DNA of 64,000 nucleotides from assembly GCF_037038585.1 (NCBI RefSeq), contig NC_092541.1, forward strand, positions 6,372,945-6,436,944, given 5' to 3'. Origin of the DNA: Patagioenas fasciata. Its lineage: Eukaryota; Chordata; Aves; Columbiformes; Columbidae. The translations under genes were made by a program, and so were the position numbers. The notes under the pieces were generated by a model. That model made no database searches. It was not told where the DNA came from and saw nothing but the letters and a program-made list of their open reading frames with translations. Positions within the stretch are counted from its first letter, which is position 1. Each line of letters opens with the position of its first letter. This document shows positions 1 to 10,086 of this stretch, in pieces.

Positions 1-168
1 ATGGGACAAGGATGCACTCAAGGCTCATCTCAATCAGAGCTGAAACAGATGACCAGCTGTGGCTGTTGTTAAAGAAAACCCTAGCCCCAGGGCACAGCTT
101 TGGAAGAAAGAAGCTAGAGCAGGAAAGATGTGACCTACTGGGTTTTTGTTGTGAAGGCAAACACTGTG

Positions 169-228
169 TGACTACTGATGTCAACCGAGTCACCTTTGGA
201 GGTGGAACTCAGCTAAGGATAAATCCCA
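169..228 (+). CDS. TRAJ: TRAJ segment J01 (FGGGT)
   Basis: Germline joining segment, read as NRVTFGGGTQLRINP. A consensus 12-spacer recombination signal lies directly upstream: nonamer GGTTTTTGT 141-149, spacer 150-161, heptamer CACTGTG 162-168. The J stops one base into a codon before donor GTAAGT at 229, the phase that joins TRAC exon 1 at 45027. Paralogues start at 8120 and 31651. Nonamer, 12 bp, heptamer, J core and phase-1 donor are the criteria for all J calls in this list. Confidence 0.92.
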
Positions 229-786
229 GTAAGTTTCAAAGCCTTTTCCTGCTCCGCTTGGTGGAACAGTTTTGTGGTCATGAACTAGTGTAATTAAGCA
301 GAGGGAGATGGGTTCAATCTGTGGGGCTTTTTGCTCTATTTTTTTTGTGATGGCAGTAGAGACCTTGATTCAGCAAGGCGATGAATTCACTCCTTCTCCT
401 TACTCCTGCCAGCTCCTGCTCTCTGTCTTTCACATAAGCAGACTGGGATCCCGAATCCTCTTGCTCAGGGATCGACATTTTGTGCCATGGCCACCCACAG
501 TTGTGAGAATTGGCATGGGCTGCTGATGTCTCTGTCTAGCACAGCCCTGGGGGATGGTCCTTTGCTCTGCTGAAGAAAGGCTGAATTAATACTGCTCTTG
601 GTATCACCACAATTGTAGTTGTCATCCCGCCTCTAGATGAGAATCCTGAGAAATTTGTTATCAAGGCTACAGTTGTTCCTGGCTTCAAACGTGTGGTGTG
701 GATGGGAAGGAGTTGATCTCCTGGAGATCAGTTGTAGAGTAACTGGCATGAGAGCTGTGGTTTTTGCTGAGCTGTGGAGGACTGTG

Positions 787-846
787 TGAACAGAGGGAAC
801 TACAAACTGGTGCTGGGGACAGGGACACGCCTGGTAGTGACGCCCA
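787..846 (+). CDS. TRAJ: TRAJ segment J02 (LGTGT, Leu for Phe)
   Basis: Read as NYKLVLGTGTRLVVTP, with Leu replacing the usual Phe of the FGxG bulge. Nonamer GGTTTTTGC 759-767, heptamer GACTGTG 780-786, donor GTGAGT at 847. The same Leu form is kept in paralogues at 8738, 11678, 21802 and 32267, so it is a lineage trait and not a single-copy error. Confidence 0.88.
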
Positions 847-1160
847 GTGAGTACAGCTGCTGCCCAGCTCGGGGTATTTCTTGTGATATCGTATCCCAAT
901 CCTGCCTCTCAAACTCTCTGAGCATGTAGTCTCTTTCCAACCTACCCTTCTTTTCCTTGCAAGAGGATCAGGTCTTGCTTTGGCAGAAGTGTGCAGCACT
1001 GCATGGTGGTGTAGTACAGTGTAAACATTTCTGGAAGTCTGCTGGGAGTTTTCTGCTCATGGGGGACTAAGCCAGGGGTTCAGCTCCCCAGGACCAGGAG
1101 ATGCCTTTCACTGTAAGGATAGGGACGAGACGTGTTCTTGTTGAGGTGAAAACCACTGTG

Positions 1161-1214
1161 TGAACTACGGCAAGATCACACTTGGCAAAGGAACACGACT
1201 TCAGGTTTTGCCTA
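1161..1214 (+). CDS. TRAJ: TRAJ segment J03 (LGKGT)
   Basis: Read as NYGKITLGKGTRLQVLP, a second Leu-for-Phe family. Nonamer TGTTCTTGT 1133-1141, spacer 1142-1153, consensus heptamer CACTGTG 1154-1160, donor GTAAGT at 1215. Paralogues at 9099 and 32641. Confidence 0.87.
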
Positions 1215-1449
1215 GTAAGTGCCACCACTTTCTTGTAGTTTCCTTCCACATGTGGTAAAGCTACTCACTGTCCAATGGGCAGCAGGATTTCCATCTTCTC
1301 TCTTCCTGGTCATTTCTTTAGCTATGGAACAAGACTTTACCATTAGGCCATGTCCTGTCCAAGGGGCTCATCCCTCTCCTCATAAGGAGACTGAAGGGGG
1401 TGAGTATCAGGCTGAGCTTTAGTTTCTTGTAAAAGTGTGTAGCATTTGT

Positions 1450-1508
1450 TAACTTCAACACAGGAAGACTTCAGTTTGTGCCAGGGACGAAGCTGCATGT
1501 TCTGCCAA
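1450..1508 (+). CDS. TRAJ: TRAJ segment J04 (FVPGT, degenerate)
   Basis: First half of the two-J module, read as GRLQFVPGTKLHVLP. The first Gly of FGPGT is Val here. Nonamer GTTTCTTGT 1422-1430; heptamer CATTTGT 1443-1449 has lost the coding-proximal GTG. Donor is the weak GTATAT at 1509. Probably poorly usable. Near-identical copy at 9377. Confidence 0.7.
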
Positions 1509-1725
1509 GTATATTTTTTTCTCCTGTTTCTCCACTTCACACTGTCTCCTCTTACTGCTTTCACACTTTTAACCAAATTGATACCAAAAGGAGAAGTCAG
1601 AGGTGCAGCTGGAAGGCACAGAATAGTTTTTTTCCTGGCCTCGTCATGGCTGGGTAAAGGCTCGGGGAGAGGCGCTGCTTCTGAAATGGCTTACTGGGCT
1701 TTTTGTTATGGAAGGAAATGCTGTG

Positions 1726-1790
1726 TGATTATGGCAGTGGCTACAACAAGCTGACCTTTGGCTCAGGGACCAGACTGTCCGTCCAGCCCT
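1726..1790 (+). CDS. TRAJ: TRAJ segment J05 (FGSGT)
   Basis: Second half of the two-J module, read as GYNKLTFGSGTRLSVQP. Nonamer GCTTTTTGT 1698-1706, heptamer TGCTGTG 1719-1725, donor GTGAGT at 1791. It lies 276 bp after J04. Identical-looking copy at 9653. Confidence 0.88.
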
Positions 1791-2302
1791 GTGAGTGTGC
1801 AGCTTTCCTGTGTGTCTGCTGTCAAAAATCCTTGAACATCCACTGGAGCACCCTGTAGAAAACCTTGTTGTATCTGAGTCATGTAACAGATGGGAAGGAG
1901 AACATAGCTGTTATTTAATTCAGTGCAGACAATTAAAACACTCAGGGGACTTTCTGAGGTGGTAGGCACGGACAAAGGGTCCCACTTGGATGAGAAACTT
2001 GACCTGAAACACAGTTTCAGCAGCAGATTTGCAGTTGCATGGTCCCCTTAATTCTAGGAAAGCATCACCATAGGTGCGAGCTGTCACACCTGGGTCATAA
2101 AAATTAAGAAATGTTTAGGGAAACACTCTTCTGAGAAATGCAAGTGAGCTGGGAAATAGATTTTCCCTTGTTCCAGGCAATGACACTGGACCCAAACCTG
2201 TTGAGTCAGGGAGATTTGCTGTGATCTGAATGCAGGTGCTTTATGTTTGAAGTCATGCATGAGACTGACAGAGACATTTTTGTAACGAAATGTGTCAGAG
2301 TG

Positions 2303-2359
2303 TGAATGCTGGAATCAAAGTCACTTTTGGAAGGGGAACAGTGCTTTCAGTGATACCAG
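2303..2359 (+). CDS. TRAJ: TRAJ segment J06 (FGRGT)
   Basis: Read as NAGIKVTFGRGTVLSVIP. Nonamer CATTTTTGT 2275-2283, heptamer CAGAGTG 2296-2302, donor GTAAGC at 2360. Paralogues at 12311 and 22444 have Lys for Arg (FGKGT). Confidence 0.88.
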
Positions 2360-2624
2360 GTAAGCAACAGCTTGCCCTGGAGACTGGAATTGCCTCATTT
2401 CTGTCTTGCTCTTGGTTATTTGAAGGGGAGCAATATTGAGAACCTCAAGATTGGGAGACCTGTGATGCTCCTGATATCCCCTGGACTTGGTTTTCCCTCA
2501 TGCCCTGTGCCGTCTGTTGGCATCTCATGTCCAAAGGGCTCATCCCTCTCCTCAGAACAGGAGACCAGATGGGCTGAGAGAGCAGACTGAGCCTCATGTT
2601 CTTGTTAGGCTGTGTAGCATTGTG

Positions 2625-2684
2625 TGAACGCCAACACAAGAAAATCACAGTTTGGGCCAGGGACAAAGCTTCATGTTCTGCCAG
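2625..2684 (+). CDS. TRAJ: TRAJ segment J07 (FGPGT)
   Basis: Read as NTRKSQFGPGTKLHVLP. Nonamer TGTTCTTGT 2597-2605, heptamer CATTGTG 2618-2624, donor GTATGT at 2685. First half of the second two-J module. It lies only about 320 bp after J06 because segments kept in units 2 and 3 are missing here. Confidence 0.88.
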
Positions 2685-2907
2685 GTATGTTTTCTTCTCC
2701 TGCTTCTGCAATTTATGCTGTTTCCTCTTGCTGCATTCCCACTTTTAGCCAGTTTGAGTCCAAAAATAGAAGTCAGATGTGCAGTTGTAAGACACAGAGG
2801 ACCAATTTGTTTTTTCTGGGACCTGGCATGGCTGGGCAAAGGCTTGAGGAGAGGTGCTGTTTCTGCAGTGGTTTGATGGGCTTTTTGTTATGGAAGGAAA
2901 TACTGTG

Positions 2908-2972
2908 TGGTTATGGTAGCAACCTCAACAAAGTGACCTTTGGCTCAGGGACCAGACTGTCCATCCAACCCA
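2908..2972 (+). CDS. TRAJ: TRAJ segment J08 (FGSGT)
   Basis: Read as GSNLNKVTFGSGTRLSIQP. Nonamer GCTTTTTGT 2880-2888, heptamer TACTGTG 2901-2907, donor GTGAGT at 2973. Partner of J07, 283 bp on. Confidence 0.88.
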
Positions 2973-3288
2973 GTGAGTTTGCAGCTTTCATGTTTTTCCT
3001 CTCTCATAAATCCTTGACAGTCTATCAGAGTGTCCTGTAGATGTGTTTGTTGTTTCCATGTTATGTTACAGATGGGAAAGAGAACATAGGTGCTTTTTCA
3101 AGATTATTTTCTGCCTAGATCTGCCTTCCAGGTGGTAAACTTCCACAATGCACCAGCTTCCAATCCAGAGTGAGCATTCCACTTGACCAGGGTCTAGGTG
3201 CAGAGGCTGCCAATACAGTCAAACTGATGGAGGTATCAGCAGCTGGGATCTACGTCTCTGTGTTTCTGTAAAGTGTTCTCCTGTTGAG

Positions 3289-3342
3289 ACAACAGCCTCA
3301 AGTTCACTTTTGGTTCAGGGACTAAACTAACCATCTGGTCAA
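3289..3342 (+). CDS. TRAJ: TRAJ segment J09 (FGSGT, decayed RSS)
   Basis: Read as NSLKFTFGSGTKLTIWS, so the coding part is sound. Nonamer TGTTTCTGT 3261-3269 is acceptable, but the heptamer position 3282-3288 reads TGTTGAG and the donor is the weak GTGGGT at 3343. Paralogues at 14260, 15390, 25334 and 34294 share these defects, so the whole family may be inactive. Confidence 0.6.
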
Positions 3343-3881
3343 GTGGGTTATTGCCTGCATGTAGCAATCTTGACTGACAATTCTGTCCTAGTGCTGTGCT
3401 CTGACTTGGCAAGAAAAGGAATTGGTTAGTAATATGTATAGTATTGATTTAAATAGTGCAGTACTTTTTGCATTGTGAAAAAAACCCACCTGCACATGGA
3501 AATCTGGACCAATAGGAAGGGGGACTTCATCTGTTACTCTGCCCCTAGACCGGGTTCATGTTCTTGTTCCCAGCCTTTTTTGCCATTCCAGCACAATAAG
3601 GCTTTGGGGCAGTGATCATAATCTGTTCCCTCCTAACTAAGCAGTAATTTCTACCACCTCTGGTACTGCGGTGAATTGAAACAAATCTAGTTCTTCCCAT
3701 ATCTTTGAATGCTCCAAAAATATTACATGGCAAATAGAGCTAGAGAGGTCTGTGGAAATCTGTATGGGTACTTAGAGCTTCTTTCAGACACGGATCCCTG
3801 ACTGAATGTACCCAAGCTCTCCAGCAGCCACTGAGGTGTTCGAATGCAGAGGCCCATTTTGCAAAGCTCTGTCACACGGTG

Positions 3882-3944
3882 CCAGTGGCGGAGAATGGAG
3901 AAAACTCACATGGGGAGGTGGAACGAAACTGCTCGTTGCCCCAG
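3882..3944 (+). CDS. TRAJ: TRAJ segment J10 (WGGGT, Trp for Phe)
   Basis: Read as EWRKLTWGGGTKLLVAP, with Trp in place of Phe as in a few mammalian TRAJ. Nonamer CCATTTTGC 3854-3862, heptamer CACGGTG 3875-3881, donor GTGAGC at 3945. Present once per unit (15978, 25926, 34928), which makes it a good ruler for unit length. Confidence 0.85.
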
Positions 3945-4431
3945 GTGAGCTGTTTCTTTTGTGGGTCAAGGCTGACTCAATAGAGATGGCACTGTACTCT
4001 ACCTTCAAAAATAACAGTGTAGTGGCTCTCTGGAGCAATTTGGAATGGAGATGAGCATTAGCTTTGCTTTTTAACAAATGCATGCTAGATATGCATCCAA
4101 TGTGGGGAAAAGAAGCAAGTGAAAAGTGAAGAGGAGTGAAATACAAGAACTCCACATGTAAAAAAATCTAATGGTTATTCACTAGTGATGTAGGATTAGA
4201 TTGGTCAAGCAGGGACATGGAAATGCAATTGCCTTGTGGCTTTTCCTTCTGGAGTTAGTGAGACTGTAGTACAGGAAGGATGAAGAGTAAGCAATGGACA
4301 TGGAGGTCAGACATAACACATTGCAAGAGTGTCAGTGGAGAAATGGAAGGATTCCCTTGAGTACAAGTATTCAGGTGGATGGGGGTGCATAGGAGTGTAT
4401 GAAGGTTTTTGCAATGAAAAAAAAAAAGAGT

Positions 4432-4490
4432 GTCAATAAATATCTACCAACAGAGGCTTGGACATGGAACCAGGCTGGTGGTAAAACCAA
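4432..4490 (+). CDS. TRAJ: TRAJ segment J11 (LGHGT)
   Basis: Read as NIYQQRLGHGTRLVVKP, Leu for Phe. Nonamer GGTTTTTGC 4404-4412 is good. The spacer has run into a poly-A stretch and no heptamer is recognisable near 4425-4431. Donor GTAAGA at 4491. Paralogues 16528 and 26491 keep CCGAATG and TCGGATG in the heptamer position. Confidence 0.65.
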
Positions 4491-4843
4491 GTAAGATTTC
4501 TGAGTTTTGGGACACAGCGTAGTTCAGGGGGAAAATTCAATCCACCCAGAGCCAAGGCAAATCTTTGCTGGGATTGCAGCAAAATGCTGTTCAGAAGCAG
4601 GATGTTGCAGAAAAAGGAGTTAACAGTGATCCCTTGTTTGCTGTAATATTTGCTCGATATTGTAGAACAGGAGAGATGGTCTGCAGGGCAATGATGTAAA
4701 GTACGCAACCTGTAGAGCTTTCCTCTGGAAGAACCTTCATCTGTGGCAACTTTTGTAGGTTCATGCCGATTATTTTTCCCCTGTGAGCAGTTTCACACTT
4801 GCAACATTGTCTAACCAGCCTTTGTGTGGGGATTTCCTTCCAG

Positions 4844-4895
4844 AAGTTTAATAAACTCGTATTTGGAGGAAGAACTAACTTTCTTCTTTCTCCAG
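4844..4895 (+). CDS. TRAJ: TRAJ-like segment J12 (FGGRT, no clear RSS)
   Basis: Read as KFNKLVFGGRTNFLLSP; the second Gly of the core is Arg in all three copies (also 16938, 26901). Donor GTGTGT at 4896. I find no convincing heptamer upstream, so this is probably a shared pseudo-J. Confidence 0.5.
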
Positions 4896-5313
4896 GTGTG
4901 TGAACTTTGCAAGCTACGTAGATGCCTAACTAAGTACACTCAGGTTTGAAAAACTACTTCAGTAATTAAATCTTGACTATATTTTCAGCAATAATTGCAC
5001 ATTATTTAGGATTTTTTTTATTTGAATAGGGAAAAAAGAGCTGGGAAGTGTAAAAGACTCTTAGGGGTTGGCCAAAACAATCTTTTCCCTCATTTGAAGA
5101 GAGTGAAAGGAACGGTGAACATATTTCCTACAGCTTAGATGTTATCTCTGCTTTCTCAGAAATTAAATCCCATTTTCTTTTTTGGATGGAGAGAAAACTG
5201 CATTGCAGTCTGGGCTGTGCAGAAAGAATGACAGAGATGTTTGCTCACTAACTAATGAATTTACTGTGATATCATTCTCCGTTTGGATTACAAGCTCTTC
5301 AGAGACAGGGGCC

Positions 5314-5360
5314 TATTATGGGTTGAATTTTAGGAAGGATTCTGGGCTTGGCAGACACCA
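5314..5360 (+). pseudogene. TRAJ relic (F-R-K-D-S core)
   Basis: Decayed J-like stretch LNFRKDSGLGRH followed by a good donor GTGAGT at 5361. The core differs from F-G-x-G-T by what could be single base changes at each lost position. No RSS seen. Copies at 17410 (with a stop) and 27642. Confidence 0.3.
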
Positions 5361-5761
5361 GTGAGTGAGGTTTTGATGCATTGTGCCCCAATCTCCATTT
5401 CTGTGTGAATGCATTTTTCCAGTTATGTATCACTTGGTTTACAGAGCTTCCAGCATGCTAAGCCTGTTTATATCGTACAAAACGAGCAAGTTGTGCACAT
5501 TGGCAGCATGCATTTGACACTTCCGGCTACATTATCAGAGTTTGGCTCTAACTGGTATCTGTTTGCAATTTGGTTTTACAGCGGTTGTGTGGTTGTGGTT
5601 GTTCTTTTTCCATTCACTGTCTCGGAGTCAAACTATGGGGAATGCATAGCCTGAATTTAGTTTCTGATATTGGATGTTTCTGCATGATATTTTTCAGCCC
5701 TTCTCACAATAATCATGCTATTCAGGTTCTTCCGCTATTTACTGCAACTCAAGTGGCATGA

Positions 5762-5807
5762 TACAAGTTCACATTTCATAGTGACAGCCCCCTCAGAGTG
5801 GACACAG
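5762..5807 (+). pseudogene. TRAJ relic (F-H-S-D-S core)
   Basis: YKFTFHSDSPLRVDT has the spacing F-G-S-G-T-x-L-R-V-x-P with three core residues changed and no GT donor. Copies at 17858 and 28083. The less decayed relative at 36178 still reads KFMFGSGT, which supports the J origin. Confidence 0.4.
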
Positions 5808-6192
5808 GAAGTGTTAATGAATACAATGTGAAGTGCAGCCTTCATAGTAGGATGAACAGTGGAAGGGAACAAAGCAGAAAGGTAGCGCAGACTGGTCAGA
5901 CTAAATTTAAAAAACTGACTGTAAGAGAATGCTTTTTCTCTTTTGCACAACAGTGCAAGACTAAGGCACTTTGGCACTTTAGTGTCCTGAAAAGCCCCCA
6001 TGCCAGTGAATGACTGGTATTCCCCAAGCAGCGTGAGAAAACCACCCCTGAGTTTTTATCTTCCACTCCTCTCTGTGTCGCAGTTCCCAAGGTAAATGGC
6101 ATCTCCTGTCCAAGAGGCTCATCCTTCTCCCCACAAGAGGGGTAAGAGAACAGACTGAGCCTTGGGTTCTTGTTAGGGTGTGTAGCATTGTG

Positions 6193-6255
6193 TGAACAAC
6201 TACTATACTGGAAAACCACAGTTTGGGCCAGGGACCAAGCTACATGTTCTGCCAG
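6193..6255 (+). CDS. TRAJ: TRAJ segment J13 (FGPGT)
   Basis: Read as YYTGKPQFGPGTKLHVLP. Nonamer GGTTCTTGT 6165-6173, heptamer CATTGTG 6186-6192, donor GTATGT at 6256. First half of the third two-J module. Confidence 0.9.
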
Positions 6256-6476
6256 GTATGTTTTCTTCTCCTGCTTCTGCAATTTATGCTGTCTCCTCTT
6301 GCTGCATTCCCACTTTTAGCCAGTTTAAGACCAAAAAGAGAAGTCAGAGGTGCAGCTGGAAGGCACAGGGGATTTTTTTTTTTTCTGGGACTTGGCATGG
6401 CTTGGTAAAGACTTGGGGAGAGGAGCTGCTTCTGCAGTGGCTTGATGGGCTTTTTGTTATGGAAGGAAATGCTGTG

Positions 6477-6541
6477 TTATTATGGCAACAGCTACAACAA
6501 GGTGATCTTTGGCTCAGGGACCAGACTGTCCATCCACCCCA
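6477..6541 (+). CDS. TRAJ: TRAJ segment J14 (FGSGT)
   Basis: Read as GNSYNKVIFGSGTRLSIHP. Nonamer GCTTTTTGT 6449-6457, heptamer TGCTGTG 6470-6476, donor GTGAGT at 6542. Partner of J13, 284 bp on. Confidence 0.9.
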
Positions 6542-6846
6542 GTGAGTGTTCTGTTTGCCATTGATCTTCCATCTGTCTGTCTTGCAAAAGGACTGTTTCT
6601 ATATTCATCCTTTTTTTTTCTTTTTTTTTTTTGGCCCTCATTCCGTTCACAGGCTCTTGGAATGCTTTCAGTGCAGTCTTTAATGAGGTTGTGGTTGCAC
6701 AGTGTAAACCTCAGCTTGAGGTCTGCATGATTTTGGGGAATGTGTCCCCTGTGCCTTACTGGGAGTGTCCTTGTCCACCACTTTGACAGCTTCCTTGCTA
6801 TGGGAGATGAGAGGAGAGCATTTGTGTAATGGCTTTTGTTACAGTG

Positions 6847-6904
6847 AGTGTCAAGGGGAACGGTTACACCTTTGGAGCTGGGACAAAGCTAAGTGTGAAG
6901 TCTT
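6847..6904 (+). CDS. TRAJ: TRAJ segment J15 (FGAGT)
   Basis: Read as VKGNGYTFGAGTKLSVKS. Nonamer CATTTGTGT 6819-6827, heptamer TACAGTG 6840-6846, donor GTGAGT at 6905. Compared with copies at 18958 and 29074 it carries four extra bases (AGTG) just after the heptamer. Confidence 0.83.
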
Positions 6905-7050
6905 GTGAGTGCTGTCTAAGCTACTCCTAGCCCTGCAGCGCAATGCAGAAATGTGCAAGCAGGAATGTCAGGGGGTACACTTTGGGAAGCCTTCCTGTGA
7001 TCACGCATAACCCTGTGCCCTTTCTCTGAGAATGGAAAAGCTGTGAGCTG

Positions 7051-7110
7051 CTGTGGATGGAGGGGGGACAGGGCAGAAGGTTTGTCTTTGGGAAGGAGAG
7101 AAAGCTCTTT
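7051..7110 (+). pseudogene. TRAJ relic (FGKER core)
   Basis: Reads RRFVFGKERKLFTKA. The donor position is ATAAGT, not GTAAGT, and no good RSS is present. Copies near 19195 (FGKGR) and 29310 (FGKGK) are closer to a normal J core but also lack a GT donor. Confidence 0.4.
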
Positions 7111-7410
7111 ACAAAGGCATATAAGTGCCGTGAGATGGAGAGAAATGCCTTGGTCTCATCAGAAGGGTCTGAGCAGCACTGGCTGCTTCGAATGGGACTC
7201 AAAGGAAGAGCTGCAACCCTTGTTGGAGCAAGAGCAGCTGTGTGTTAGCTCAGTGTGTGTGGAAGGATGCTGTCATAGCTCAGGAATTAGCGATTTCCTT
7301 TGCCTTTCACCCTTTTTTCCATACACAGCTGGAAAAGACAAGTGTCAGACAGGTGACTGTGGTTCCTTTCTGCTAGCTGTGGGGTTGTTGTAGGGCTGTC
7401 CATGGCTGTG

Positions 7411-7478
7411 TCAGTTTGCTGGGGCAGGTTTTTGTAAGCTCAAGTTCAGGCATGGAAGTAAACTTTCTGTGACACTCA
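7411..7478 (+). CDS. TRAJ: TRAJ segment J16 (FRHGS, degenerate core)
   Basis: Read as KLKFRHGSKLSVTL. Nonamer GGTTGTTGT 7383-7391, spacer 7392-7403, heptamer GGCTGTG 7404-7410, donor GTAAGT at 7479. The first core Gly is Arg here; the copy at 29644 keeps FGHGN. Confidence 0.6.
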
Positions 7479-7619
7479 GTAAGTATCTCTGTGTTAACTG
7501 GCTCTTAATGTGCCCCAAAGGTGCACCATGGTTTCCCTCCTTGGTCTCTGTGCGACACCTTGTCCTATTTTCTGGAGTACAAGCTGTGTGCGGTTCTGGT
7601 TAGTGGATGTGTCCCTCTG

Positions 7620-7682
7620 TGACTTCAGCATCCACCTGGAAAGTTGTCTTTGGGAGTGGGACACAACTGATGGTAAAACCCT
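7620..7682 (+). CDS. TRAJ: TRAJ segment J17 (FGSGT)
   Basis: Read as STWKVVFGSGTQLMVKP. Nonamer GGTTCTGGT 7592-7600; heptamer CCCTCTG 7613-7619 is mutated where paralogue 20975 has CACTGTG. Donor GTAGGT at 7683. Last J of unit 1. Confidence 0.75.
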
Positions 7683-8119
7683 GTAGGTAGAAACCCAACC
7701 TGAAGTTGCAATGGTAGGAAAGTTACACCCATTAATTGGGAAAACAAAACAGCTGAGTTGTTAGGAACTGGTCTGCAGAGGGATGGAGTGTGTGTTTGCA
7801 CAGGCACACATGTCGAGAACCAGAACAAAGAAAGACTTTTCGAAGGTGTTTAGTGTGTGCAGGAGATTCCAGGGGAAGATCTCCACTTTTAGGGCTGTTA
7901 TTTCAGGGCCGTGGTAGGAGCTGTGTTCATGATCCTGCATGCTTTCTCTGCATGGGACAAGGATGCACTCAGGGTTCATCTCAATCAGAGCTGAAACAGA
8001 TGACCAGCTGTGGCTGTTGTTAAAGAAAACCCTAGCCCCAGGGCACAGCTTTGGAAGAAAGAAGCTAGAGCAGGAAAGATGTTACCTACTGGGTTTTTGT
8101 TGTGAAGGCAAACACTGTG

Positions 8120-8179
8120 TGACTACTGGTGGCAACCGAGTCACCTTTGGAGGTGGAACTCAGCTAAGGATAAATCCCA
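8120..8179 (+). CDS. TRAJ: TRAJ segment J18 (copy of J01)
   Basis: Read as GNRVTFGGGTQLRINP. Nonamer GGTTTTTGT 8092-8100, heptamer CACTGTG 8113-8119, donor GTAAGT at 8180. Lies 7,951 bp after J01 in almost identical surroundings. Confidence 0.92.
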
Positions 8180-8737
8180 GTAAGTTTCAAAGCCTTTTCC
8201 TGCTCCGCTTGGTGGAACAGTTTTGTGGTCATGAACTAGTGTAATTAAGCAGAGGGAGATGGGTTCAATCTGTGGGGCTTTTTGCTCTATTTTTTTTGTG
8301 ATGGCAGTAGAGACCTTGATTCAACAAGGCCATGAATTCACTCCTTCTCCTTAGTCCTGCCAGCTCCTGCTCTCTGCCTTTCACATAAGCAGACTGGGAT
8401 CCCGAATCCTCTTGCTCAGGGATTGACATTTTGTGCCATGGCCAGCCATAGTTGTAAGAATTGGCATGGGCTGCTGATGTCTCTGTCTAGCACAGCCCTG
8501 GGGGATGGTCCTTTGCTCTGCTGAAGAAAGTTTGAATTAATACTGCTCTTGGTATCACCACAATTGTAGTTGTCATCCCGCCTCTAGATGAGAATCCTGA
8601 GAAATTTGTTATCAAGGCTACAGTTGTTCCTGGCTTCAAACGTGTGGTGTGGATGGGAAGGAGTTGATCTCCTGGAGATCAGTTGTAGAGTAACTGGCAT
8701 GAGAGCTGTGGTTTTTGCTGAGCTGTGAAGGACTGTG

Positions 8738-8784
8738 TGAACACAGGGAACTGGGGACAGGGACACGCCTGGTAGTGACGCCCA
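8738..8784 (+). CDS. TRAJ: TRAJ segment J19 (shortened copy of J02)
   Basis: Read as ELGTGTRLVVTP. A 13-bp deletion between two AACT repeats removed the codons before the Leu, so only about 47 bp remain. The RSS is intact (nonamer GGTTTTTGC 8710-8718, heptamer GACTGTG 8731-8737), as is donor GTGAGT at 8785. It would give an unusually short CDR3 contribution. Confidence 0.75.
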
Positions 8785-9098
8785 GTGAGTACAGCTGCTG
8801 CCCAGCTCGGGGTATTTCTTGTGATATCGTATCCCAATCCTGCCTCTCAAACTCTCTGAGCATGTAGTCTCTTTCCAACCTACCCTTCTTTTCCTTGCAA
8901 GAGGATCAGGTCTTGCTTTGGCAGAAGTGTGCAGCACTGCATGGTGGTGTAGTACAGTGTAAACATTTCTGGAAGTCTGCTGGGAGTTTTCTGCTCATGG
9001 GGGACTAAGCCAGGGGTTCAGCTCCCCAGGACCAGGAGATGCCTTTCACTGTAAGGATAGGGACGAGACGTGTTCTTGTTGAGGTGAAAACCACTGTG

Positions 9099-9152
9099 TG
9101 AACTACAGCAAGACGACACTTGGCAAAGGAACACGACTTCAGGTTTTGCCTA
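9099..9152 (+). CDS. TRAJ: TRAJ segment J20 (copy of J03)
   Basis: Read as NYSKTTLGKGTRLQVLP. Nonamer TGTTCTTGT 9071-9079, heptamer CACTGTG 9092-9098, donor GTAAGT at 9153. Differs from J03 in the CDR3-forming codons. Confidence 0.87.
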
Positions 9153-9376
9153 GTAAGTGGCACCACTTTCTTGTAGTTTCCTTCCACATGTGGAATGTCC
9201 AATGGGCAGCAGGATTTCCATCTTCTCTCTTCCTGGTCATTTCTTTAGCTATGGAACAAGACTTTACCATTAGGCCATGTCCTGTCCAAGGGGCTCATCC
9301 TTCTCCTCATAAGGAGACTGAAGGGGGTGAGTATCAGGCTGAGCTTTAGTTTCTTGTAAAAGTGTGTAGCATTTGT

Positions 9377-9435
9377 TAACTTCAACACAGGAAGACTTCA
9401 GTTTGTGCCAGGGACGAAGCTGCATGTTCTGCCAA
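9377..9435 (+). CDS. TRAJ: TRAJ segment J21 (copy of J04, degenerate)
   Basis: Read as GRLQFVPGTKLHVLP with the same Val in the core as J04. Nonamer GTTTCTTGT 9349-9357, heptamer CATTTGT 9370-9376, donor GTATAT at 9436. Confidence 0.68.
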
Positions 9436-9652
9436 GTATATTTTTTTCTCCTGTTTCTCCACTTCACACTGTCTCCTCTTACTGCTTTCACACTTTTAAC
9501 CAAATTGATACCAAAAGGAGAAGTCAGAGGTGCAGCTGGAAGGCACAGAATAGTTTTTTTCCTGGCCTCGTCATGGCTGGGTAAAGGCTCGGGGAGAGGC
9601 GCTGCTTCTGAAATGGCTTACTGGGCTTTTTGTTATGGAAGGAAATGCTGTG

Positions 9653-9717
9653 TGATTATGGCAGTGGCTACAACAAGCTGACCTTTGGCTCAGGGACCAG
9701 ACTGTCCGTCCAGCCCT
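9653..9717 (+). CDS. TRAJ: TRAJ segment J22 (copy of J05)
   Basis: Read as GYNKLTFGSGTRLSVQP, apparently identical to J05. Nonamer GCTTTTTGT 9625-9633, heptamer TGCTGTG 9646-9652, donor GTGAGT at 9718. Confidence 0.88.
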
Positions 9718-10086
9718 GTGAGTGTGCAGCTTTCCTGTGTGTCTGCTGTCAAAAATCCTTGAACATCCACTGGAGCACCCTGTAGAAAACCTTGTTGTAT
9801 CTGAGTCATGTAACAGATGGGAAGGAGAACATAGCTGTTATTTAATTCAGTGCAGACAATTAAAACACTCAGGGGACTTTCTGAGGTGGTAGGCACGGAC
9901 AAAGGGTCCTACTTGGATGAGAAACTTGACCTGAAACACAGTTTCAGCAGCAGATTTTCCCATGTGCTGGTTAGCTGCACTGTCTTTGAGCCTTCTGCAT
10001 CAGAGAGCTTTGCCATCGCTTTTTGCACAAGGCCGTTCACAGACTCAGCAGGGACACTGTTTTAATTAAATGTGTTTGTTTTTTTG

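Larger units (their letters stand above)
1..7926 (+). repeat. J-array unit 1
   Basis: Tandem unit with J01-J17. Positions 1 to about 2030 match 7927-9957 almost base for base; about 2031 onward matches unit 2 from about 12050. It therefore lacks the stretch with J23-J26 and also the J28-J31 stretch. Between J segments I see only spacer DNA shared with the other units, plus a T-rich run near 6607-6634. Confidence 0.8.

Noticed and set aside
3806-4054. ATG-started frame through the J10 RSS and core, kept in all four copies
   Set aside because: Tempting as a conserved small protein, but it includes RSS bases and runs past the J donor; conservation follows from duplication.
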